NCBI GenBank assembly: GCA_029448655.1
Contig: JACCLO010000003.1
Coordinates: 2,480,001 to 2,544,000, forward strand
Source of the DNA: Wolfiporia cocos
Taxonomy: Eukaryota > Basidiomycota > Agaricomycetes > Polyporales > Phaeolaceae
DNA: 64,000 bases
Direction of reading: 5' to 3'
In this document: positions 46,297 to 55,946 of the stretch, in pieces
How the letters are laid out: the number at the start of each line of letters is the position of its first letter
Position numbering within the stretch: the first letter of the stretch is position 1
The notes under the pieces: model-generated
Told to the model about the DNA's origin: nothing
Database searches by the model: none
The model's input: only the letters and a program-made list of their open reading frames with translations
Program-made: the position numbers and the translations under genes

Positions 46297-47079
46297 ATGG
46301 TGAGTTCATGCCCTTTTTTCTGGCAGGAAGGATGGTCGGATGGCAAGGGATCAATTGCGCGGTGAAACGGAGGAATTTGATGCACTTTGAGGGTTGGATG
46401 TATGGAGGTCTTGTCGGATGACGGAAGCCGTCCTTCTGCCTCGCTCTCGATGATCCCGCCGTATGACATGCTGACGGTCTTCCTCTCTCACAGACGAAAG
46501 GTTTGTGCAAATTCTAGGACATGCGCAGGGTGATGGGGGCTGACATTACGATAATTGATGGTGCATAGGTACCACATCCTTCGGGTGCGTGCTGACACTT
46601 CTGCTTTTGCTAGCTGATTTCTGACGGTCACCCGCACTTTACGTTAATAGTAAGCGGCACACCAAGAGCCACACCCTCTGCCGCCGGTGCGGTAACCGTG
46701 CCTTCCACAAGCAGCACAAGGGTGAGTGTTTCAGCAGTTTGCTCTCACCGCGCCGCTGCGCGTTCGCCGGCTTTTCACTTCGCACATTCATTAATGCGGT
46801 TTCATCATCCCGCAGAGTGTGCGCAGTGTGGCTACCCGCGCGCAAAGCTGCGGTCGTACGAGTGGGGCCAGAAGGCCAAGCGCCGAAAGACGACTGGCAC
46901 TGGTCGGATGCGCTACCTCAAGCACGTCTCGCGGCGGTTCAAGAACGGCTTCCGGTGCGTCTTCGCTCGCGATCGCCTCATCCCTGCTCCACGAGCCCGA
47001 GGGGATAGTAATGACTTCGCGCTGCAGGGAGAACACTGTTGCTGTGAAGAGGACCAAGGCGAAGACGTCCGAGGCATAA
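46297..47079 (+). CDS. RPL37: large-subunit ribosomal protein eL37
   Basis: Six exons (46297-46299, 46494-46500, 46569-46584, 46651-46721, 46816-46954, 47028-47079) give 95 aa. The first exon's coding part is the ATG alone, the second is a 7-nt micro-exon and the third is 16 nt; together they spell MTKGTTSFG. Then follow [14 protein letters not shown] and [15 protein letters not shown], the four-Cys zinc site, then [16 protein letters not shown] and a lysine-rich tail. This is a structural protein of the 60S ribosome. The first intron (194 nt) directly follows the ATG, a common arrangement in fungal ribosomal protein genes. Convergent with HAUS6. Confidence 0.95.
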
Positions 47080-47424
47080 ATTGTATCTCTGTACTCTCCT
47101 CGGTGGTTCTTTCGCACTGCATTCGATATGCCCTACCTATTATGCTCCCGCACGAGCCTGCCTTCCTGCTATCGCCCGCACGCAAAATACATGACTTATG
47201 TATACCATGCGCTCGTTCGCCATGCAACATGGTGTCTTGATGCGAGGCCGGATCACCATGGCGGACCATCCTGCAGCCACATCGTGATTATCTCGAAGAG
47301 ATGCGAAGTATATGAAGAGCTAAAGTTGCCGACATTATCTAATATGTCCGCATGCATTCGCAACCAGGCAGCACGGTAGGAGTAAAATGAATCCGTGCAG
47401 ATAGGGTGCGCAATCGATATAATC
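47080..47424. other. convergent 3' intergenic region
   Basis: Presumed 3' UTRs of eL37 and HAUS6; nothing else seen. Confidence 0.5.
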
Positions 47425-50054
47425 TCAATCCCAGTCCACCATGTCCTCCATCTCTTCATCACCCAACAACTCTAATCGGGTAATATCCTCCTTGCCTGCT
47501 TTCAGCAGGACATCCCTGAGTGTCAGGCTGCTGTCTCCCTCATTTAGTTCGTCCATCTCATCGGCACGTCCAAGTACCGGGGGCGATGCGCCGCATGCCA
47601 TCTCCGTGACTAATCGGTGCTGGTCTGGCTGTTCTGGTGCACCTGAAACATACCTGCGTTCATGCGAGCCCTCTTTTCGGTTTCTCGTTGGTGCAATATG
47701 GTTATAGCATTCTTGCTGTTCCATGTCCAACCACCATTGAGGCGCCGATCTCTTCACCAGTGTTGACAGCAGTGTGCCGGCTGTCCCGCCTCTGCAGTCT
47801 GTTGTCGGGAAACCTCCCACGACAGGAGGAGAATTCTCGGTTACTGACTGTACGATCTGTATGTAAGAACCCATCATAGGCGCTTTAGCGACTTCACAAT
47901 TCAGCAGCAGCGGACTTGCCTCGTCAACATCTGCAGTTATTACGTCCCTTGCTGAGTGAGTCTGAAATTCTACGCAAGTGATCTCAGCAGCAGGCACGAG
48001 ACGTGTCACAGTCTGTGCCACTCGGGCCCCGTTCTGAGGAGCCTTTGAAGTAACAGGGTCCAGTCTCGATCGTGTCGCCCATCCTCTGCCTCCTATCGGC
48101 GCCCCACCGCGTGTTTGAGCGCTCTGTGCACGCTGAGGCAGTCGGCTAGTGTAAGTTCTGACAGGGGGTGGCACAGATGAATTGAGCGCGAGAGAAGGGG
48201 AAATGTAAGGGAAGGGGTCAGGCACTGGGGGATACGCGGGAAGCATTGTTGTGCGGATTTGGGCGATACGCGATTCCAGCGCCAATGGGCTGGAATGTAG
48301 CGAATGCATGTGCAGCAAGCCAGCCGTCGGGTCCGTCTATGTGCGAACAGGTGGATCAGACTACAATAGAAATACAGAAGAGGAAGGACAATTGAAGAGC
48401 AAATGAATGGACGAACGAACGAACGACTGACGCAGAAGTTCACCCCATAATCATTATCAGACTGCGCGGCCGGTTCCCATAAGCCCAGTGCTGCCGCGCT
48501 TCGCGAAGGGCGCTGTGTGAGTGTGGCGCGGAGCTCTTCCACACGACTGTGGAGGTCCCGCCGCGCGGCCTCTGCGCGCGCTAGCGCCATGGCGATGGCA
48601 TGCTGCGTACGCGCTGTTGCGTCCAGCCGTTCTGAAACGGCTGGCGGATGATGTACATCGGAAGTATTGCTCGTGTGATCGGGCGAGCGCTGGATGTCCC
48701 GGACGCGCGAGCTGGCTGGCAAGGTGAAGAGCGGGGCTGTTAATGAGCGCAGGTGGGTGGGGTGGTGTGCTGCTGCGATCGGCAAGGAGGGTGCTGAGAG
48801 TGGCGGATGTGGTGGTGATGCTTGCTGCAGACAGGCGAGTGAATAAAGCATTCAATGACTAATGATCCAGCACAAGACACACTTCCTCACGCAGTACAGA
48901 GTGATTTGCAGATCCTGGGAGTATGTTCAGGTCACCCGATAGAGAGTCGTTCAGTCCAGCAAGGCTGATGAGGAAATGCAGCGCGCGCTCGCCCTCTTCG
49001 CGCTTCCAATATTTGCGTAGCAGGCTCTGGCGATGCTCGTCGCACAGGGCGAGAAGACGGTCGGCAGAGAGGCCGTTGTATTTGGTGAGTAAAGAGGCGG
49101 AGGGGTCCGCTAGACGTTCCTACAGATAAATTTCACGCATGATTAGATTTGAATAGATAACGGAGAGAAGACTTTTTACATGTAGAAGTGACAGATCCTT
49201 CTGTTGGCGGATGAGCGCAGCCGCGGCGCGTTCACATGCACGGCGCGCGGCCTGTGCGGCACCAAGGGAAGTGGCGTAGGCTTGTGAAAGTTCGTTCAAT
49301 ACTTCCTGAACGACCCAGCATCAGGCACAGCGCGATGGACTATGTCTAGAGCTAGACACTCATACAGCACGCCTCGAAGCATCGGTCTCGGCGAGGGTCG
49401 ACGGCGACCCTGGATTGGATATGCTTTTCAGCAAAGCGTGAGTCGAGAGGGCTAATATTAGTCGCTCAAAGCTAGATTGTCCGAATGTTAACCTAGGTGC
49501 TCGTATATGCGCCGAGCTGAGATGCAAAAGACGCACCGCTCGCCGGAGCACTCTTCTAGAAGGGAACGGCGGACAACCACGTCCTTCCACCACCATGCCA
49601 CCCCAGGTGCAGTGTGGCGCAACTGTTCCCGCGCGCCGCCCGGCCCCCTGTGCTCAGAGGGGGTGGGGTGCATGCCGCTGTGCCGTAGCGCCTCAAGATA
49701 CTTCGCGAGCGAAATACGGAATGAAGTAGTGTCTGAGGGTTGCAGGCACGGATACGTGGGCAGGATCTAGACATCCTCGGTCGCAGAGTTCAATGACATC
49801 TCCGATCACCGACTGCAAGATGGACCCAGACGTACCGACTTCGCGCGTTCTCGTCCACGCTCGAGCTTCGCAACGAGGAAGAAGGAGATGTCCTCCATTG
49901 CCTTGGCGCGCTCCCGGATGCCGGCGCGCGCAGGGTCGAAGAGATGCTCGTCGTACCCCGATGCGTCCTTGAGCGGGTAGCTGAGGAGATGAAGATGCAT
50001 GATTATCAGGAGCGCATCTGGAATGCGGGAGATGTTCGCGCTGGATACGCTCAT
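47425..50054 (-). CDS. HAUS6: HAUS augmin-like complex subunit 6
   Basis: Seven exons (50054-49836, 49766-49537, 49471-49366, 49305-49180, 49119-48898, 48824-48444, 48336-47425) give 731 aa. The N-terminal 230 or so residues match the HAUS6 N-terminal domain: LLIIMHLHLLSYPL, EHLFDPAR, AMEDISFFLVAKLE, ILPTYPCLQPSDTTSFR, WWKDVVVRRSLLEECSGERF and ERLILALSTHALLK. Helical, Arg/Glu-rich sequence follows (ERLADPS, RKYWKREEGE). The C-terminal 400 residues are mostly disordered, with LESRIAQIRTTMLPAYPPVP and an acidic end EEMEDMVDWD. Augmin recruits gamma-tubulin to the sides of spindle microtubules. It is lost in many yeasts but kept in many basidiomycetes. Assignment rests on remembered family motifs. 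Confidence 0.88.
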
Positions 50055-50437
50055 ATTGGACCGGCAGAAGGCTTGCTGCCTCGACTCGGAGTGCAGGCGG
50101 CCGCGAACTGCAGTGAATTGATCGCTCGCGCGTCGCGACGCGTCGCACGTGAGTCGTGACAGAGCACAGAGCACGATCCGCGCCTGCTGGTGCTGCTTCT
50201 CATCCTCTCCTTCTACTTCTCAACGGTCCCCAGAGCCAGTCTAGCCGGCATATTCATGATTTGAGCCTATGTCAGCAAGTCACGCCTCGGGATGACCACT
50301 GCACGAGCATATGGCATCAGCATCTGCCAACGCTGTCCGTTGCCTATCCTGGCGCGTTCCAACACCAGGGTGCGCAAGTGCCCTGATAGGTAAAGCTAGA
50401 TGACAATGCTATTAAATGACAATGCTAGAATCCTAAA
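50055..50437. other. intergenic, upstream of HAUS6
   Basis: Promoter region of HAUS6 and 3' end of the next minus-strand gene. No separate gene supported. Confidence 0.45.
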
Positions 50438-51962
50438 TCTTGACATCTTCCGGTGGACTCTGCCGCGTCCTGCCGAGCAGCGGTTGGGAGCTCACTGCAT
50501 GGGTGAGCAGTGTCAGCCCCACGCGCACACTCACCTGTGGAGATGTAGCACTGTTCAGGCCGCGCCTCGCGTATAATGAAGAATGACCAGAAGCTGCACC
50601 CATTGAACCACCGGGGAACCCATACAACCGGCGGCCTCACCTGCCCTCTAACTACGCCGGTCTCTTGATGACGACGCGCATCTGTGCTTCGCGATAGGCC
50701 ATGGGTTATCAGATATCGCACCCAGCGCATCTGTCCGTCGGCCGCCTCCGAAAGCGGACGGAGAAGACGGTCTAGCCTCGGTGATATGGGAGATGTTCCC
50801 AGAGCGATGAGAAAGGTACGCCATCTCTGTGGCACTGTGGGAGCCGGCGAACTCCCATCGCATCTTTCTCCCTCAGCCCACTGTGGGCTCCGTTTATTCT
50901 TCTTCGTGCGCGAGCGACCTCGTACGCGAACGACGGTGTTCCAGACGCCACTCAATTGTATCGATAATCAGAGCGCCTGTTCCAGCAGCGGCAGATGTAA
51001 CCCGCGTTGTGTGGGATGGGTTAGTATCCTCCCCGTGACGGATATTGAGTTTGTTAACACCTTAATGCCTCCCTTATCGGGAGGGCGATATCCCCGTTTT
51101 CGTGCTTCCGATCCGAGGATAAAAGTGCGATTCTCAGCAAAACTACTCTCGACATCCTGCCTTATCCTGATCAGGCGCGGCGTCCGGATCTTCAGCCATG
51201 TCGTAACTGCCCGTAGGCGTGGTGGGGTATTCCCATTCGCTACCGCGCTGTGGGCTAGCTCAGCCTGTAGGATCGCGACGTCCGTGCGCGTCCGCCGACG
51301 CTCAGCCCGCGACAGGCGGCTTGGCCCTTGTCGTCATCGTGCTGATTCGCATGCGATTGCCCGCAATGCGCGCGCTCTCAGGGTTGCGACACAGCGCGGA
51401 GAAAGATGATCATCTGGCGACATTCGTTACGTACCGATGTGATGGAGCGCCGGCATATCTTATCTGACGAGCATCGGTGGTCCTACCGCACGCCCTCTGG
51501 TGACACGACTTCCTTCGCTTGTCGTTCGAATGATGTGAGGCTAAAACGACGGGCGCCAGTGCGTGGAAGACGAGCCGTAAAATTTTGAGGCCGGGTCACC
51601 GCCGCTCATCATTCTCGCGACTGGATGCGGCGCACTGGTCCCCATCACCCCGGCCTGCGGCTAGAGAGGTCTCATGGTAACGCTGAGACTCGATCGCGCA
51701 GTCTGGTAGCACGTCTGGACCGAACACGGACCGGATCCATAAAAGGAGAAATGGAACACCAGAGAGGAGATAAGATCCTGATCACGCGAGAGAGTGCAGG
51801 GAACTGCTGACGCGTTTGCTGCCGAGCTGCGTCTGGGCGATAGGGTCTGCTCTGAGCCTCCTGCGGTCCTCCGACGGCCTCTGCGCCACTGTCGCTGGCG
51901 ATCATCTCGCTCAGGACTCCCCGGACGGAGGGCATGAGGCTCGGAGCGGCGGAGGCCCCCAT
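50438..51962 (-). CDS. probable multi-exon gene of unknown function (exons unresolved)
   Basis: Three minus-strand stretches look coding but could not be joined with confidence. The first begins at an ATG at 51962 (MGASAAPSLMPSVRGVL, then EMIASDSGAEAVGGPQ). The second, ending at 50968, reads DVAILQAELAHSAVANGN, WLKIRTPRLIRIRQDVES and RKRGYRPPDKGGIKVLTNS. The third lies at about 50955-50440. In between are short pieces such as DPASKFYGSSSTHWRPSF. I do not recognise the product. The plus-strand open frame 50684-51409 is most likely an antisense shadow. The region may hold one gene or two. Confidence 0.35.
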
Positions 51963-52280
51963 TCATAGATAACGATTAGATAATACTTAAGTGTTTTGTG
52001 ATTGCCGGGCGCCTGAGGTAATAGCAGCCTCGTGATTGGTCGACGACGGGCGGCCATCGTTATCTGGCTCTATATCTTTCTTAACCCCTAACGTTTCTTT
52101 GTTTTCCCCCCGCCGCCCCTCGACATCATCTACTTCGCCGCCAACTTGTCTTTCACCACCTTTGGACGCACTCCGCCCGCCCTCGTCGCGACAACGCCCT
52201 GCGCGCTGCGCCTAGCTGTACAGCCTCCTTATTAATCACACTCGGTCCTGCCAGCGCACGCCGGCCGGAAAGCAGCCTTC
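51963..52280 (+). promoter_or_regulatory. promoter region of the iron-GATA factor, with GATA and CCAAT motifs
   Basis: Contains GATAA at 51968-51972, at 51979-51983 and on the minus strand at 52060-52064, plus an inverted CCAAT at 52035-52039. These are about 215-315 bp upstream of the GATA-factor ATG. In ascomycetes, iron regulators of this type act through GATA sites and the CCAAT-binding complex/HapX. Such short words also occur by chance, so binding is only suggested. Confidence 0.4.
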
Positions 52281-55200
52281 ATGCCTGGCCCCGTCGTACT
52301 GGAGTCGCCCACCGCGAACATGCAGTATCCTGCCGTGTCACCCATGGCGAGGATGCAGTACGTCGGACCTATGCACACGCCCCCTCCTTCCGATCGTTCG
52401 TTACCGGACCAGGAGCCTCCTGCGCCCGCGTCGCCCCCACCCTCTGCGCGGAATGGGAATGAAACGGCGCCCACTTACTCGCTCGACCCTGCCCTTCGGG
52501 ACAGAAACATGGACAACATCGACCCGGCACTCACCCAGAGCGCGCAGGACGAGGCCACCCACGGCCAGAACACCTGCGCCAACTGCGGTGCGAGCAAGAC
52601 GCCCTTGTGGCGGCGCGACGGAGATGGAAAGACGGTGTGCAACGCCTGTGGTCAGTGTCATTTCTACGCTTCCACTTCGGGCCTCTCGTCGCGTCAGATA
52701 TCGTCAGAATGTGCTTTTGGCCTATCGAGATCCTTCTAACGGGCACGTGTAAGAGGCGTTCGAAGGCTTCTCCGGAGGTAATCATATCGGGTCCTCGCCT
52801 CTAGCGCGTGTCCATTGTGAGGATAACGTAGGTCAAAGGCGCGCGGCAATGGACATGCTGAGGCCCTTCTCCCATCAATCATTAAACACGTTTGCTGATG
52901 CCCGCTTGCCCCCATTCGACCCCATCCACCTCCGACGATTGATGTGCCTGCACCCATCGTCGTGGTTGCGCCTACCGACATGGTTAATATCGCTTTGGGT
53001 ACGATGCTACAGGCCTCTATTACAAGGCCCACGGCTTACCTCGCCCCGTAACCTTCAGACGGACATCGATAGTGCCTTCTGCGACGCATCCAAACGCTAA
53101 CACGGCTGTTGCAGACGATCAGACCATGCGCGGCCAGCAGCTCCCAGGGATGCAGTCTCCAAACAGCCAACGCCATCCCGCGTTGCCTCAGTCTATGCCG
53201 ACCCCCGCTGCGTCCCCGCATCCCCAGCCTGCGCCTCACAACAAGGCGCAACCGCAGGCGCACACATCTAGCGAACAGCCAAAATCCTCTGGGCAAGAGC
53301 AATCGCCCAAGCCGCCCGCTCACCTGCCAGGGACGTGTCCCGGTGACGGTCGCTGTGACGGGACTGGAGGCACTTCCGCATGCTCTGGCTGCCCGACGTT
53401 GAATAACGCCTTATCGGCACAAATCCAACTGGGACTCACCAACGGCGGCCCCACGCCCACCGCTACCGCTACCGCTCCTGCAGTCGCCGAGGCCCCTCGG
53501 GTGGGCGGGGCGGAGCTTGGCGAGCATGCTCCGACTCCCGAACAGCCCCTTCAGAACGGGGGTGCCGTCAATGGCCGGTCTAGAATGCGGAGCACGGTCG
53601 GCGCGCTGAGCTGTGCCAATTGTGGGACGAGCACGACGCCGTTGTGGAGGCGTGATGACTTGGGGAACAACATCTGCAATGCCTGTGGTACGTATACATC
53701 AGTGGTCTCATCCTTGTTCCCACTCCCGTCCCCGCTGCCCTCTTATGCCCGGCTCCCGCTTCGTCCTCGTCATGGGCCGGGTAGCTGGTCTAGCCCGTCA
53801 TCATATGTTCCGGCGTATGGGGTATGGACGATTTTAAAGCACGTGGTCAGCTGCCGTAGACGATGTGTCGATAAGCCATCGTATGACACATCTTATCGTC
53901 TTCTGACAGGGCAGAAATATCTTATCAGATTGACCCTTGATGCCGTCACCGATATTCGGGTCGGACATGCGCATTTTGGTGAAATCCCTGGCTCTGACGA
54001 CTAATGTGTCCTTCCAAGAGACGCCATCGTCGGCCTGATCCTGGGATCCATGGTGTTGGGATGGGACTTTAACGGCTAATGCTTGTATATTGCACGCGAG
54101 GTATGGGCATAATGCGGCCGCTAGTGCGCGGCGGGGCATGTATCGGCGCCAACCCGTCGACATCGGGAGGCTTTTTTTTCCTTCAGCTGTCTCAGAGGGT
54201 GTCTTTGATTTTCCACCGCGCGGCAATACGTTGAATCGATCGCTAACTACTCTCTTACTGTTGTCGCCCGCACATACCGCTTGCAGGTCTTTACTTCAAA
54301 TTGCACGGCACGCACCGACCCAACTCGATGAAGAAGACCGTTATCAAGCGACGCAAGCGCGTACCAGCTGCTGCTGGCACCCCCGGATCACCCTCGCAGC
54401 AAGATCGCATGACTGATCAGGCCGCAGCAGAAGTGCTGGCTAGCGTGCGTGGAGTCGCCGGCGGTAGCGCTGGATCTGGTGGGGGAGCCCAGGAGGAGAG
54501 CGAGGAAGATCAGCCAAGACGTAAGCGGGCACGTAAGTCCCGCGCGAAGGGGCAGAAGGACGGCGAGGAGGGGATGGACGTCGATGAGGAAGATGGCGAC
54601 GATGACGACGGGAAGCCGGGATCGACACGGAAGCCCCGGCGACCACGTGCGAGCAACGCCAATGGCACCCGCCGTGGCAGCTCGCGCGACTCGATGGCGC
54701 CGGGAGGGACGGCTTGGGGAGAGATCTTCCATGCTCACCCAGGTGGAGAGGCGGGCCCGTCTTCGCAGTCAGGTAAGCCTCTTCGCCGCACGGACCTAGC
54801 ATCTAGCGTCTCTGGAATGAAGCTAAGACTGAGCCAAGGTCATGAATTCGGCGCCGGCGCTCCCCGTGGCAATCCGTTCCCTCATCCTCATGGCGGGTTC
54901 GATTTACCTCCGCTCAATGCGGCGATTAATGGAGGGAACGACGTCCCGATGCACGTCGCCATGCAGATGCTGGGCATTCCTCCACACCTGAATGGTGCGC
55001 CTCCGAGTTACGTTCGCTCTGGCTCGCAGGGCGCAGCGACGGCACCCAGTAGGACGCACTCACCGATGGGCCCGCAAGGCCACGGATACGCCCTGCCGCC
55101 GCTCGCGCACGGCGCCTCTCACCCTCACATGGCGAACCACCACCCTCACCCATTCTACCCGAACACTTCGCCGCCAAATGCTGGCGCGATCCCAACCGTT

Positions 55201-55539
55201 GGCGAGCTGGAGCGTCACTACATCGAGCTCGGCGAACAGCGACGGAAGCTGCAGGAGATGCTCGAGAAGACTGATAGGATGCTGGCAGGCGTCAAGCGTG
55301 GATTGGACGACATGCGCGCTAGCCAGCAGCAGCAGCAGCAGCAGCCAAAATCGCCGCAGCAGAAGTCGCCTCAGCAGCGTCAGCAGCAGCAAAAATCGCC
55401 TGCGTCCACGCCGTCGGCACAAGCGTCGCAGCCGAGCCAGGCCCTCGCGGTGCCGTTGGGCAAGACCGAGCGCACAGGAAACAAGGAGAGTGTATGGCCG
55501 GTTGCCCCTCCGGCGGAGTCCGCTGCCAACAAGGAATGA
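52281..55539 (+). CDS. iron-responsive GATA repressor, two zinc fingers (Urbs1/SRE/SreA type)
   Basis: Three exons (52281-52650, 53013-53687, 54287-55539) give 765 aa. Finger 1 has C99, C102, C120 and C123; finger 2 has C324, C327, C345 and C348, both C-x2-C-x17-C-x2-C with TPLWRRD. Between them lies [19 protein letters not shown] (C232, C238, C247, C250), the Cys-rich block that marks iron-sensing members and is needed for iron response in characterised homologues. After finger 2 come a basic stretch ([12 protein letters not shown], a likely nuclear signal), an acidic run, a His/Pro-rich part, a coiled coil (about 652-695) and poly-Gln. Known homologues repress siderophore and iron-uptake genes when iron is replete. 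Introns of 362 and 599 nt split both fingers at the same place. An AG-ended intron of about 45 nt near 54773 is possible but not required. Confidence 0.93.
53870..53930 (-). promoter_or_regulatory. cluster of GATA sites in intron 2 of the iron-GATA gene
   Basis: GATAAG at 53870-53875 (+), and CTTATC at 53892-53897 and 53921-53926. The last is part of ATCTGATAA read on the minus strand (53930-53922), an exact match to the ATCWGATAA consensus reported for SRE-type repressors. Three sites within 61 bp suggest autoregulation. This is inferred from sequence only. Confidence 0.45.
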
Positions 55540-55946
55540 GGAAGGGCTATATATGGACCTGTAAGCTCAAACGACGATGCTTCTTGTTGTCGTAAAATAT
55601 CACCACCTGCTCGTTGTGCTCGGTATGTCTTCGGCGGCACTTATTTAGTATGTACGTTTGCCGGTGGCTATTTGCTGACGGATAGTAGTATAGTATGATG
55701 TTTTGTCCCTAGTTACACTTATGATGAGGACATATGTTGTTTCTTGCCCTGTACACCGTACGAGACAAACGATGGCGATGTATAGATTTTGATAAGACGA
55801 TGGTAGTAGTACGCTGATGGCGATGGCCGCTTGCACGTGAAAGCGAACCATATCGTGATTTCACATGCCACAGTTAGCGGTCAGATGAAGGGGCACAGAC
55901 TCAACGTCCCCCCACGCCTGGACCATCTGCAGACCACGCCTTCAAC
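55540..55946. other. intergenic between GATA factor and OPI1
   Basis: Holds the 3' UTR of the GATA gene and the promoter of OPI1. No further gene seen. Confidence 0.5.

Noticed and set aside
50684..51409. 241-residue plus-strand ORF
   Set aside because: Minus strand has more protein-like segments over the same bases; the plus frame is Arg-rich, as expected of a GC-rich shadow.
54992..55564. 190-residue plus-strand ORF
   Set aside because: Alternative frame of exon 3 of the GATA factor.
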